Below are positions 21,717 to 32,983 of a stretch of DNA of 64,000 nt, in pieces. Each line of letters starts with the position of its first letter. Position 1 is the first letter of the stretch. The translations under genes were made by a program, and so were the position numbers. Source of the DNA: Bipolaris cookei (lineage: Eukaryota; Ascomycota; Dothideomycetes; Pleosporales; Pleosporaceae); NCBI GenBank assembly GCA_002286855.1, contig NRSV01000008.1, positions 124,001-188,000 on the forward strand. The letters are read 5' to 3'. The notes below the pieces were generated by a model. It was not told the DNA's origin. It was given only the letters and a program-made list of their open reading frames with translations, and made no database searches.

Positions 21717-24041
21717 TCAGACCTCGATATCGCATCCATCACCCTCACCGTCCCATACAATACTGCATTCGAGACAACATCTCTCTCTCTCTTGTTCATA
21801 ACAATTAATCCATAATACTATTGTCCCAGACTGACAAAGAAGCTCAACGATATCCTCGAAATCATTGAGAATCGCTCGTACGATTAGCGGGTAATTACCG
21901 ATACCCAAAACATTCACATCGGCACCGCATCTGATGAGCGCTTCAGCGCTTACATTCGATCCCAAATCCACAGCGCGATACAAAGGCATGAAACCCGCGT
22001 TGTCGTGCACCTCGAGATCCGCGCCATAAGCACCCAGACACAAAATGATATCTCCAACCTTGCAGTTGTTGGTAAAGTAAATGACGCTGTGAAGGGCGAC
22101 AAGATCATGATTGTCAACGGTTTGGGCGTCAGCTCCCACTTCTAAAAGCGCCTTGATGCATCCCAATGAACCGCCTTCAGCAGCATACTGCAGCGCGGTT
22201 CGCCCTAATGAATCCCTTTCTTCGATTTTAGCGCCGCGCGAGAGTAGCATGTTTACATGATTGGGATTCGTGAAGCGAGATGCCTACGTTAGAGGCGTTG
22301 CGCCTAGCCAGTCTCGATCTTCGATTCGTGAAAGGTCAAGATCAATTTGCGATTCGAGATCCACAATGGATAACCTGCCTGTTATGCGATGGAGGGGGCT
22401 GAGATGGAGGTCGTAAGAATCTTCTGACCCTATAAGGTCGCGTAGTTTGGCCACACCGGCATTGTTGTTACGGTTTAGTAGGATTTGAAACCATGCTGCG
22501 TCGGATGCTGATCTATGCGTCTTTGTTAGTTAACTATCGTACCAAACTAGGATCGGTATTTCCCTTTACCTTCCTAATCTATTTTTTTGAAATTCCAATC
22601 TGCTCCCATAGTTGTGAGTAAGGAGCAGATTTCGAGTTCCCGGTGATACTCTGCTAACTGTGTTGGGTAATAGTGAGCGACGTTCATTATTGTCGAAGAC
22701 TACTATTCAATCCCATTTACATGCAAAATAGAGTCTCTACCTGGCCCAATATTTTACAGCGAAATCTCTCAGTTCTCCAAAAGTCTCTTGATCGTATCTA
22801 TATCTCCTTGACGAATGTACCGCCAAACGGAGTCGTCGTATGATATCTCCCTCGGCACTTTGACAACCCATGAAGCATTTTTGCCTTTGAGATTATTCCA
22901 CGTGAAGAAGACAAGTGCGGTACGCAGCATCCAGGTAGGGAAGTAGTATGTTACTCTAGATGACGATGAGGGGTGAGATCCTAAGCAAGATGGGAGATTG
23001 TAGGGCCGAACATCCAGCGAGGGCGTGTTTGTAGAGAAGTAAAACAGCGTGCCGATAGTTGCTGAAAGCCATTGTGGAGTCTGATATTGGGTTCGGATGT
23101 GGCACTGGCAATTGCAAACCCATTCACATGCTTTCATAGGCATGTTGGTTGTTATGCGAGGTTGAGTCGACGGTGCATTGCCCAGACTTGCTATCAGTCA
23201 ATTGGATCGACAGACTGAAAACCTGATAAGGCTAATTTCCATCCAGGATTTCCTATTTAGGTTTTCAGTCTGTCAATCCAACTGACTGATAGCAAGTCTG
23301 GCATTGCCATTGTCGTATACTGACCGTGTCAGAGCAGATCTGATGTCCTCCTGTAGATACTGATAGGCTCTCAAGCCATGGTATTCACGCATGCTGACTG
23401 ATTCTAGTTGGTCAGATATGCGGTCTAGCAAGGCGGATGTCTCAGCATGATTTTTGCTGTGCACAATTGCAACCTCTTCAATCCTTGACAACAACTCCCG
23501 GTTCCAGCGACTACGAAATGGTTAGCTCTCACCACACACACAAACACTAGGCGCAAGACGTAATTTAACCTACCGGTTTGCCGTAAGGAGAACCAATTGC
23601 AAATTCCGATGTGCATCTGAGATCTTTTCTCGGATATCTGCCAACTCATTCTTTCGTCGTGTATCCAGCCCAAGGTGAGATAAACCCTTTCCATTCCTTA
23701 ACAAATTTGCATGTATAAACTGAGCCAGCTAATTCAAGTACTTTTCTAGTTTCCCAATTGTGTCGGGTAAGGTCTCGTAGGCCAGCCTTGCCGCCGGTGT
23801 CTTGCTACTTCTCAGCGCGTCATCTTCATCATGCACCACGGTTAGATTCGTTTGTAGATCCGTAAAATATGGTTGTTAGATGGAGTGGTTTGAAGAATCG
23901 AATAATGCATACAGTATTTAAGATCATAACGAGTTCAGCTTGAGGATCCATGCGAGATTTTATGTGGCCCAGATGCCGTATAATCGCTCCCACGACCGTA
24001 ACAAGGGTCACGATACTTGTAGTCACTGAGAGCGGATTCAT
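21717..24041 (-). pseudogene. decayed ankyrin-repeat STAND-type gene with MITE insertion
   Basis: Read on the minus strand from an ATG at 24041, the coding remnants give, in order: a fungal STAND-type N-terminus (MNPLSVTTSIVTLV), a helical segment with an intact intron at about 23513-23572 (joins to RRWNRELLSRIEE), a Cys-rich segment with WVCNCQCH, a YYFPTW segment, then ankyrin repeats (GRTALQYAAEGG) to a stop at 21717. Breaks: TAG 23729-23731, the 118-bp element at 23183-23300, TGA 22769-22771, TAA 22754-22756, TAG TAG 22700-22705, a frame slip at the seven-A run 22582-22588 on the coding strand, and TAG 22284-22286. Between the breaks the frame and sense are well kept, so decay is recent. 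Five of the six stops are TAG/TAA, which C-to-T change of CAG/CAA would give. Confidence 0.85.
23175..23308. mobile_element. 118-bp foldback MITE with 8-bp target-site duplication
   Basis: The element itself spans 23183-23300. It begins CAGACTTGCTATCAGTCA and ends with the reverse complement. The terminal inverted repeats are 42 bp with two mismatches, both transitions, around a 34-bp centre (23225-23258). It is flanked by direct copies of GCATTGCC at 23175-23182 and 23301-23308. An 8-bp duplication and CAG-starting ends fit a non-autonomous hAT-like element (family knowledge; assignment is inference). It has no coding capacity. Confidence 0.88.
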
Positions 24042-24391
24042 GATAGGCAGCAACAGGAGTATTGAAACTGCAGACTTTTGGAGAATACCCTTTCTGATAG
24101 ATAAATGCTTGTTTTGTTGTTATGGAGGCCGAGCAAGAGAACGGCCGAAGCCAGGGATCCTTACATGACTGCCTAACTTCAACACCGCGTAGCCGGAAAG
24201 CGCTCAAGTGTGAGCAAAAAAAACATCAGTATATAGTTAGGGAAGGCAAAAGTGAGGTATACTTGACCAATAATAGAATTCACGATTCTTTAATCCTGTA
24301 ACCACATGAAAAGGTTTCCAATCATGCTCCTAAGGCCTACCACGTACATTACTCATCCATCCATCTTGCTCCCTGTACCTCCATCCCATAC

Positions 24392-25766
24392 TCACCCAAT
24401 CCTAAGCGGACATCCCGTATTGTTAAACACAGGATTCAGCTTCGAAGTCGCAAAATTCAAACCCGCGCCAGTAATATCAGTCACAGCACCAAACATACCA
24501 GGCACGGGGCTAACACCCAATTGGTACAGCAAACACAAAACATCTTTCACCGACACCTCATCTGGTAGCTTTCCATCACGAATAATACCAAATGGCGTGC
24601 TCAGGGCGTTGAAATTACTAGTACCGACGTTTCCACCAAACAGCTTGGGGTACTGAAGATACATGGCGAGGATCTCGGTAGCAGCCTCAGTAACTGTGTA
24701 TGGCTCGACGCGGGAAAACCAGTTTTCGGGGATACGCTCGGGGACATGGCGCCAGCCGCTTGGTGTAGAAGGATCCTCGACGGCGCCGAAGAAAGTCTTC
24801 ATCGTCTCGAGATCGGGAGTGCCTTTGTTGCCGTAGCTGGGGAAGAGCTCGTAGAGGAAGGCTGCCGCTCCGTAAAGGATCATTGCCAAGGGACTGAAGA
24901 AGAAGTTTGGGTTCTGTAGTATGTTAGTTGTGTTGTGTTTGATGGAGTAAATGTGAAATGGAGCACTTACGTTAGACACAGAGTCGTCGTATCGGTTACT
25001 ACGATACTTGGCAAGGGCATTGCGATCAAACTTTCCGCCAGAGACTTCATCGGCGACCTTCTTCATCTGTGCAAACAGCGTGCCATTGAAGCTGTAATTG
25101 TCGCCATTCGCAAGGAAGTAGTCGTTGCGCGTGAGTGACGAATCAGCCTCGAACTTGCTGTGGGCGTTGAGACCAGGCTGGCGGGCAAGAGCAGGAAAGA
25201 GGGCTGTACGCGATGTGGCATCGCATGCGATACTCAAGCGGCCAGTAACAAAATCACCACCAGCTTGAATACCCAAGACGGTATGAACGATGGATAGATC
25301 ATAGCCGACGTTGAAGACGTTTTGTTGAGCGTCAACTAGCTCTTGGAAGTTTGTGATTCCATCGTGAGAGATAAAGTTATGCTGAAGCGATATCAGTCTG
25401 AGTTTGAACTAGTAAAGCGCGTCAACAGTTGCTTACATTTGCGAGTGCGTTCAGACCAGGACATGGACCGCGAATATCATTGGGTCCAGGAGGTGTGTAA
25501 GCATGGGCAGTATCGCCGTCTGCTGGAACTTTGATACCACCTCTCTGGTTACCAGGAACGCCATTCTTTGCTCCTGTGTAGGTGTAAGGCTTTGTGTATG
25601 GAGCAGCACCCTTGTGATCATGATTGAAAGGACAGTTTTCCTGGCGCTTTTCGACCGGATGAGCGTTCCTGAAGATGCTGGGGTCCACACCAGGTTGATT
25701 CGCTATCCAGAAAAAGGCAACAGTAGAAGTAGCATAGATAGAGAAGAGGAGCAAGAGTATGTACAT
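24392..25766 (-). CDS. secreted haem-thiolate peroxygenase-like protein (chloroperoxidase/UPO family)
   Basis: Three exons (25766-25437, 25381-24971, 24913-24392) give 420 aa. The N-terminus is a hydrophobic signal sequence or anchor (MYILLLLFSIYATSTVAFFW). The haem-thiolate motif PCPGLNALAN supplies the axial Cys102. Further on, FEADSSLTRND matches the position of the Mg-binding EGD motif of unspecific peroxygenases, with Ala in place of Gly. The segment that carries the acid-base Arg/Glu pair in the Agrocybe enzyme appears here as LAMILYGA, so both residues may be missing; this rests on an alignment by eye. Family members oxygenate or halogenate aromatic and aliphatic compounds with peroxide, and some act in polyketide pathways. 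Substrate unknown. The introns are 55 and 57 nt with good branch sites. Confidence 0.88.
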
Positions 25767-26938
25767 CGTGTATAGCTGGTCGCCACCAAGGCTAATTGCC
25801 TATCTGGTTTGTTTCTTTTGAACCTTTTCTCCGACCCGATTTCGAATGACAGATGAAGCTACTAGGGCTGTTTTGATGGGTGAATTGCCATGCTGTATGT
25901 TATGGGCGCCAGTTAAACCGGGTCGAACGGAGGAGATGGTTTAGTTCTAGTCAGAACTGCTTACCTAACAAGAGAGCGAAACGAAATTTCTGTTCAATTA
26001 CTACACTTCCGAATGAAGTTTTGGTGGTATGCAGTGGTGGCAGGGACCAGGTGTTTCCACAAGCTATATCAGGGTTATATAAGACCGCTTTCAATACACC
26101 ACAAAACTGCCTTGGGTAGCAATCGTGGCCACACACCCTTCTAATCAAGTGAATTTCAATGGCAGAGGCGGTCCTGAACTATCCGAAGTCTAGCCGGATC
26201 TACACCCCTTAATAGGCCTACGCCACAAAACGGAAATAAAAATGCAAATCCAAACGGGATTTAGGAAGGCAATCAGAAATGTAGCAAAAATAAGCACAAC
26301 ATAATGATCACGATACCAGGGCAGCAACTCCTCAATGTCAGCCACGTGCTTCCATGAGCATTGTGTACCACGAACTATAGTTCATGATGATCGAGCATGG
26401 ATGATCGCTGCGCGCAACAACTCCTGTTTCTATAGTGTTGTTATTAGCATTACCAAACAACAAGTTCCATCTATGCTATCAATAAGCTAGATATTCCAGA
26501 GCGTTGGCCAGTCATTCAATCCATGTGAGCGGGTCACTGCGGATTATGGGAAGTGGAGCTAGGCAATTCTAGGTGGTGGGGTTACTTTTGCATATCAATG
26601 TGGAGTCCTCCAAGCACTGTACATACAGTACTGGCGGTGAACACGTCTACAGAAGATGGAGACTGAAATATGTGGATATTCAGCAAAGCCAAGACATCCA
26701 GAGCGAAACAATGTTTACTCATTTTTTTCGGACGACGCGCTAGTGTAGCTACATGATTGATGTACAGAGCGCGACAGGAAAAGGAAGCCAGTCATACGGA
26801 TGGTATCAAGCGTCAGCAAAACGGATGCCGACTCAAGTACGCCGCGCACGCCGATTAGGATGATAAAAGTATAGAAGCGATATAAGAATGAGATATCACA
26901 GGTCTCGTTGATAGGATACGTCGAAAATGCCAAGGTAC
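25767..26938. other. intergenic
   Basis: 1.17 kb between two minus-strand genes: the promoter of the peroxygenase-like gene and the 3' flank of GUT2. It is AT-rich. A 72-codon frame at 26715-26933 is not convincing. No RNA gene or repeat was seen. Confidence 0.55.
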
Positions 26939-29279
26939 TTATTTGTTGACCTGGGATTCGCGCTTGACAACGGGGTTCTCGCCAGACTTGAACTTGCTAT
27001 CAGACGGGAGAGGCTCGCTGGGTTTATCTGCAAATATTTCGTTTAGCCTAATCCCAAATGCAAAGAGGTTCGCGCAAGCTTCTTCATCAGAGGTAGACTC
27101 ACCATGTCGTGCGTAGAGGTGGTGCTCCTCGTCGGCATATTTGCCTACGGCGCCGCTCTCGACCTCTTTGCGGGTGAGAGAAAGCTTGCTTTTGGGAAGA
27201 CCCATGGAGCCGAGGAAAGTGACACCGTTCTTCCACTCAACCTCCTTGCGCTTGTTGTCCCACTTCAGCTCCTCGCCCATAATATCAATAACCTTAGGAA
27301 GGGCCTCCAGAGCGGCTTGGGCGTTGAGGAAGGCGAGACGCATGCGGCGGGCAATTACGTCAGTGGCAGTCTGAGCGTACTCGTGGCGGACGCAGTAGCG
27401 AACCTCACCATCAATGTAGGGATAAAGCTCGGACATCTTGATTCCACGGACAGGGAATCGCTGTTCAGTGGGCGCTGAAAGAGATGCAACAGTCCAGGCA
27501 CGGTCACCATAGGCCTGGCACAAGTACTTGGCTACATCGGTCTCGATGCCATAATGCTGGATCAAGTTGATGAAGAGAGTCTTGGAGAAACCGTGAGCAC
27601 CAACGAGGCGGACACGGTGGGTCTGGCAGGTACCATCGAGAGGAGCCTCGTCCTTAACCTGAGTTCCGCTGATAAGAGTGGGATTGTCCAGTGGCTTTGG
27701 TGCCAGGCCGAATTCTTTGATCGCTTCGTCAACAGTCTCCTCGGCCATCTGGCGGTAAGTTGTCCACTTTCCACCCGAGCAGGTCAATAAGCCAGAGGGG
27801 GAAGTGGTGACCAAGTGGTTGCGGACAAGGCCTTCAGTCGCGCTCGCCTTGGGGTCACGGACCAAAGGACGGATACCAGACCAAGCAGCAAGGACATCAC
27901 CACGGCGAACGTTGATTTCGGGCTGTAGATAACGCTTGACCTCGTTGAGGATCCAGTCAATCTCTTCTTCGCCAGCAATAGGGTTTTGCTTGATATCACA
28001 AGCAGTGTCCGTTGTACCGGCAATAGTGTTGCCTTGCCATGGCAGGAAGAAGACGACACGACCATCAGAAGTGTTGGGGTCAATGAGACCCATATTTGCA
28101 GGGCTGTAGTAACCAGGGAGAATGACGTGGACACCAGAGCTGGGAGCAACGATTTCTGGCACCTCCTGGTCGTCCATTTTGCGGATCGAATCAGTGAAAG
28201 GACCAGTGGCGTTGATCACACCCCTGGCCCTGATAGAGAACTCTTGAGGTTTCTTACCGTTGCTCTCCTCAATGAGATCCTTTGCCTTTGCACCGCACAG
28301 ACGACCATTAGCATCTTTCTCAAGGCCAGTTACTTCGAGATGGTTGACAACAGTAGCGCCATAAAGTGCTGCAGTCATAGCAAGCGAGACATTCATGCGG
28401 GAATCGTTGTGTGCACCATCTGCTCATGTCAGGGATGAATGTCAAAATTAGCGGTTGAATAACTCACCGTAGTATACCAGAGCTCCGATAAGGCCTTCCT
28501 TCTTCAGCATAGGGAATGCGTCCAAGGCCTTGCTCTTTGTCATGTAGTAGGAAGACTCAATGTTCTCTGATCCGGCGAGGAAATCATAGAACTTGGTGCC
28601 AGCCCAGAAGTAGGGCGCTTGCCACCACTTCTGGATGGGAATCATGATGGGGAGCCATTGTGAGAGGTGGGGTGCAGTATCCAAGAAGTACCGACGTTCG
28701 CGGAGAGCTTCGACGACAAGTGCGTATCTGGGGCCAGATTAGTGAAGAATACGGCAGAAATCGCCAGAGCACTCACTGGTTGTAGTCGAGATTCCAAACG
28801 GCCTTTTCAAGATATCGTACACCGCCGTGTACTAGTTTGGTACTTTTACTGCTCGTACCACTGCTAAAGTCGTCGCGCTCGACGAGCGCAACCTTGAGGC
28901 CTCGTGTAACGGCGTCAAGAGCAATACCAGCTCCTGTTGCGCCACCACCGATAATCAGGAGGTCATATGGGTCCTCCTCCACTTTCTCGGGCGTTGAGCT
29001 GCCACCGATCCACCTCCTTGCCTTCTCAGCAACCTGCGAGACGACACCGGCGCTGCGCTTCAGCTGTGCAATCTGTTCGTCGCGGCTTTTGGCACTGGGG
29101 AACTGTGGTGGGCGAAAGATACCTCCCTCACCGTAAGTTGGAGGAGGTACTGCAGCGGCTTCGCTGCCAGGGATATCACGAGGTCTGAGGCTGACATAGA
29201 GGGCTCCCGCACTGACTGCTCCAGCTCCCGCTGTGTAGAGCAATGGCTTGATGAAACGGCTTCCTCGTCGGGCAGCCAT
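26939..29279 (-). CDS. GUT2: mitochondrial FAD-dependent glycerol-3-phosphate dehydrogenase
   Basis: Inner-membrane flavoenzyme that oxidises glycerol 3-phosphate to dihydroxyacetone phosphate and passes electrons to ubiquinone; part of glycerol catabolism and the G3P shuttle. Four exons: 29279-28777, 28727-28468, 28419-27103 and 27027-26939, giving 722 aa. The N-terminus has a basic presequence and a hydrophobic segment (MAARRGSRFIKPLLYTAGAG). The dinucleotide site is DLLIIGGGATGAG, followed by SSKSTKLVHGGVRYLEKA, typical of the family. The last intron (27028-27102) is 75 nt and in frame, so it also reads open; the GTGAGT donor, TTTGCAG acceptor and smoother protein favour splicing. It is complete, with no unusual residues noticed. 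Confidence 0.95.
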
Positions 29280-30257
29280 GGTGATGATGTGCAGATGGAT
29301 CCAAGTGTGTCTGGAGACGTAATCGCTCCAGGCGCTGTGAGTGTATTATACAAATATGTATTCAAAAAATAACACTAGTAAGATGTGCTGAGGCTCAAGC
29401 CTTCACATATCTAAAAGTCTAGTTAGCGGCCGCGCAGCGGAATCGGGGAGGTTGGCATCGAATTGTCGACCTACCTCGAGAAGTGTTTAGAATTGCATGA
29501 CGAGCATGGAGTTGATGGATTGATATTTTTCTGGGGGAGGATCTGTCGTGGAGGAAAGGTGGCAGACTGGAACAGTGGAGCTTCAAAAGTCTGAAGCGCA
29601 TCCGCCGCTTGGGATGACGAAAGCGTGGGTTCGCGTTAGGTTGCGCTCCACCTCGGGAATAGCGGGACATTCGACGCTGGAGCTGGAGCTGGAGATTGCA
29701 CGTGCAGCCTCTCTGCCGCTGAAGCGCCGTAGCAGAGCAGCCCGCCTCTTGCCTGTGCTTCTGCATGTGCCCTACACCTGTAGTATACCGATATATGTTC
29801 ACGTGAACTGGCCGTATTTCGGCAATGGTTGTGCAGCCCCTCGGGCATTCAGCAACATTGAAGTGGTGGATGCAAACAGAACAGGAAGTTCTTCCGACAC
29901 TCCCCCCTCAATCGCAGTGTGGGTGGAGTACCCAACCGGAAGCGGCACACCCCCACGGAGACTCGCCAAGCGCAGTGGATCGCAGAGCCTCATGATGATC
30001 TCATGTCCTGTGGATTCGTGCATCGAATGGTGCTGCCAGCATTGATTCATGTTGAATATCTTGGCGGCGATCCTTCTTGTCGCCGCCCAATCCTTTCCAC
30101 ATACGACCATATACCCACAAAATCAGCCAACAGCCAGCCATGCCGCCGTCGTTTCCGCCCTCCCCTAGAGTAGACCCAAGCTTCTCACTCTCCTGTACCA
30201 GTACCCAACAGAAAAAATATGCCAACAACCAGACCACAACTAGCCAAGCCCCCCTTC
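29280..30257. other. intergenic
   Basis: About 1 kb holding the GUT2 promoter and the 3' flank of the SPX gene. Open frames at 29548-30045 and on the opposite strand overlap each other and look random. Confidence 0.55.
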
Positions 30258-32983
30258 TCAAATCCGTATTACCCACAGCAAAAGTACAATGTCCAATGTC
30301 ACCACCGCACCCGCGATGCTCAGCACCGCTCCCTGATGCACCCATCCTAACCGCTCCCTGCGTGTCTGCATGCTGATCACAGCGACAACACACAAGACAA
30401 GCGTACAAATGGTGCCAATCATAACGCCAGCATCCACAATACCTCGCTCCTTCTTCCGGCTCGTCACCGTCATGAGACACAAGACGAGGTCCAACACCAC
30501 AGCCGCACCCAGAGCTGTCGAGTAAAACCGCAGTTTGGCCATTTCAACCTTGCGTTGGTTACTCTCAAGCTCGCCTAGTAGTGAGCGCCGCTCGTTGAGA
30601 ATGTCTGCGTCGCGGTGGGGGTCACGCAAGGATAGGAACAGAGTACTGAAATAGCCCTTTCTCTCTGTACCTTGCCTGCTGGAATCGATTGCCCCGTAGT
30701 TTGCCTCGTGAATAATGGGCGACGAATCAATCGTGTCATTATCATCATCCGAATCTTCAATGCCAGAGAGAGATGCCTCTTCAGGTTCCTCTTGTATCCC
30801 AAATAGCTTTCTTGTTTTCCTCGCGCATGCCTCGAAAAACTCCTGTCCCGGAAATTTCACAGACGCATCGGGATCGATATAGATAAAATAGCCTCCTTCT
30901 TCGTCTTCCGGGTGGTCGTATTCGTTCCAGTACCGTGGCTGCGCCTCTGGCTCAGACTCTCCCCGTATCATTGGGGGAGGATAGTCGGAATAGGGTTTGC
31001 GACTCTTTTTTCTGAATGCCTGCAGTGGCGGTGGGTCGACAAACTCATGTACCGATGTTGCAGAAGACTCTTCGTAACGTGAAGCAAGCGGGCTAGACTG
31101 GCCGTCGTACGAAGTGTTGGATGTGGATGTGGCTGTAGGAGACATCTGCGATATCGAAGCGCTGGCACTGCCCCTAGCTTTACGGCTCCGTCGTTGGACG
31201 ACGGGCTCTGGTAATTTGCGAATGTCCTTGTCCAAGAGGGAGATCCAGAAAGGCGCAGACATGGCGCCTGGCTTGCAACAAGCCCACACAGCATGTGCTT
31301 CTAAAGAGAAGCCTCGGACACGCTCAACCTGTATTTGTTAGTGAGTAAAACATGGAAATTAGAGTCTGGCATACCAAATGACTTCGGTCAAGCATCTGGA
31401 TAAGAGACGTGGCCTGGTTGCCCTCACGGCGGATCTCTAGGATGGCATGTGGAAACCGCTTGGTCGATTCTGATCTGGCGGCTGCAGTCCAGTCATCGCC
31501 GCCAAGGTCGTCAAACAGCTGGTCTGTCAAACAGATGTCCTTGTCCAGAGTTGCCCAAATACCTCCGGCAGAATTGTTGTGAAGTCCAGTGAACCGGGTT
31601 CGCTTCAAGAGTGCACCAGCAATGGGCTTGGCTGATGCGTGTTCAGCAAGCCATTGCCGAACAGCAAAAGCCTTCTCTCTTGAGCTACAAGAATGCTTGT
31701 TACTGTCATCAGTCACAGATGTATCCAAGAAGTTTTTCAGATATCTGCGTTCCATCTTTACTGTCTTGACACTGGATGGTGATGCGTGTTGCGCATCGTC
31801 TTCAGTACAAATAACAACCGCCGCTTGACTTGAAGCGCAGCACCGTACCTGTCCCGCTGCCTTGATCCCAATGGCCCCTTGCATATCCTCAGCCGCGCCT
31901 ATCGTGCTTGCGTTTTGCTTGAATGCAAACGTCTCGGGGTGATCAAGAATAACAAGTCCAGTTGTATCTTCACTGCCAACATAAGGGTCCATGTTGGCCG
32001 TGGACGAGTGGCGGCGAAGCGGTGTTGGTCTGGAAGATGAATTGCGCCTTGCTTTGTTGATATAAAGTCGCATGTGTTGAAGTAGCAATACCTGGGCCTC
32101 AACAATGTGATCAGGGTGTATCCAATATGTTGCTTTGTTTCCTTTGGAGCCCAAGGGCACCGTGTCCAGTGCTAGGTCAAAGTCTACGTCGTCTCCTTTC
32201 TCTAGACTTCTTGATATGCGAGCAGCCGGTGATTGGCCAGTGACAATGGTAGCGTTGGCCGCTGATGTGCCCTCGACGTCGAAAGCCGAACGGAGCGTGT
32301 CGAGCGCATCGATAAACTGGTCCAACAGGTAGCCTAGGTCTAGCTGAAAAAGGCTGTCCGGGCGACTGCTGATCTCTTGCTTAAACACATGGGCAAGCTC
32401 CCCATCCTTGGTCCAGCGCTTGTACTTCTTTAGGATCTTGACGAAGCCGGTTCGTTGGGTGACCTGGAAGCGGGATAGCGACCTGATTTCCTCGCCGGTC
32501 CTGTGTTTTTGTCAGCGGGGTGACCGTGGATACGCGTGTGCGAGGAAACTTATCGCATACCTTAGGACGTCTGCTTCGATCTTCGCATATCTCTCCACGG
32601 TGCGGGCGGGGAGGCGCCCGCTTGCCGGATCACGTTTCGCGCGTAGTTGCTGTAGGGTCTTGCTGATGTGCTCTAGCCGCCGCTCAATCTCGCCGCTCTT
32701 GCTTCGTATGAATAGGTTGATGCGATCATGTTGTTCGGCGAGGACCTTGAAGAAGGTGTCGCCAAAGGCCCTCTCTGTGCTCTCGCCCTGGCCGGGTATG
32801 GATACGGCCTTGTTCGTGCCTGGCGTGGTCTGGTGCTTGATAAGCTCTTTGAGGTAGTCGTAGTCTATGTTATCTGCAAGCGCGCAACTGTTAGCCGAGG
32901 ACGGTCACGCAATGTGGCGTCGGGAACTTACAATGGCCCCATTCCGGTATGGACCTCTGCCTCAAGGTATCGCCGTACTTCAT
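30258..32983 (-). CDS. SPX-domain protein, Vtc5-like (polyphosphate polymerase regulator)
   Basis: Four exons (32983-32932, 32873-32561, 32500-31375, 31328-30258) give 853 aa. The N-terminus is a clear SPX domain (MKYGDTLRQRSIPEWGHY, then DYLKELIKHQT and TGFVKILKKYKRW), the inositol-pyrophosphate sensor of phosphate signalling. A degenerate VTC-like central region follows, then an acidic segment with EDSDDDND, and three C-terminal membrane helices (ALGAAVVLDLVLCLM, GTICTLVLCVVAVI, VVTLDIVLLLWVI). This order fits yeast Vtc5, a vacuolar-membrane activator of the VTC polyphosphate polymerase, rather than the catalytic Vtc4. The catalytic basic residues of the VTC tunnel were not identified. Intron phases agree throughout. 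Confidence 0.85.

Noticed and set aside
23183..23300. Hairpin read as a microRNA-like or terminator structure
   Set aside because: The exact 8-bp direct duplications at both ends and the frame restored on removal show an inserted element instead.
29548..30045. 165-codon plus-strand frame between GUT2 and the SPX gene
   Set aside because: Overlapped by equally long antisense frames; no domain and no splice support.
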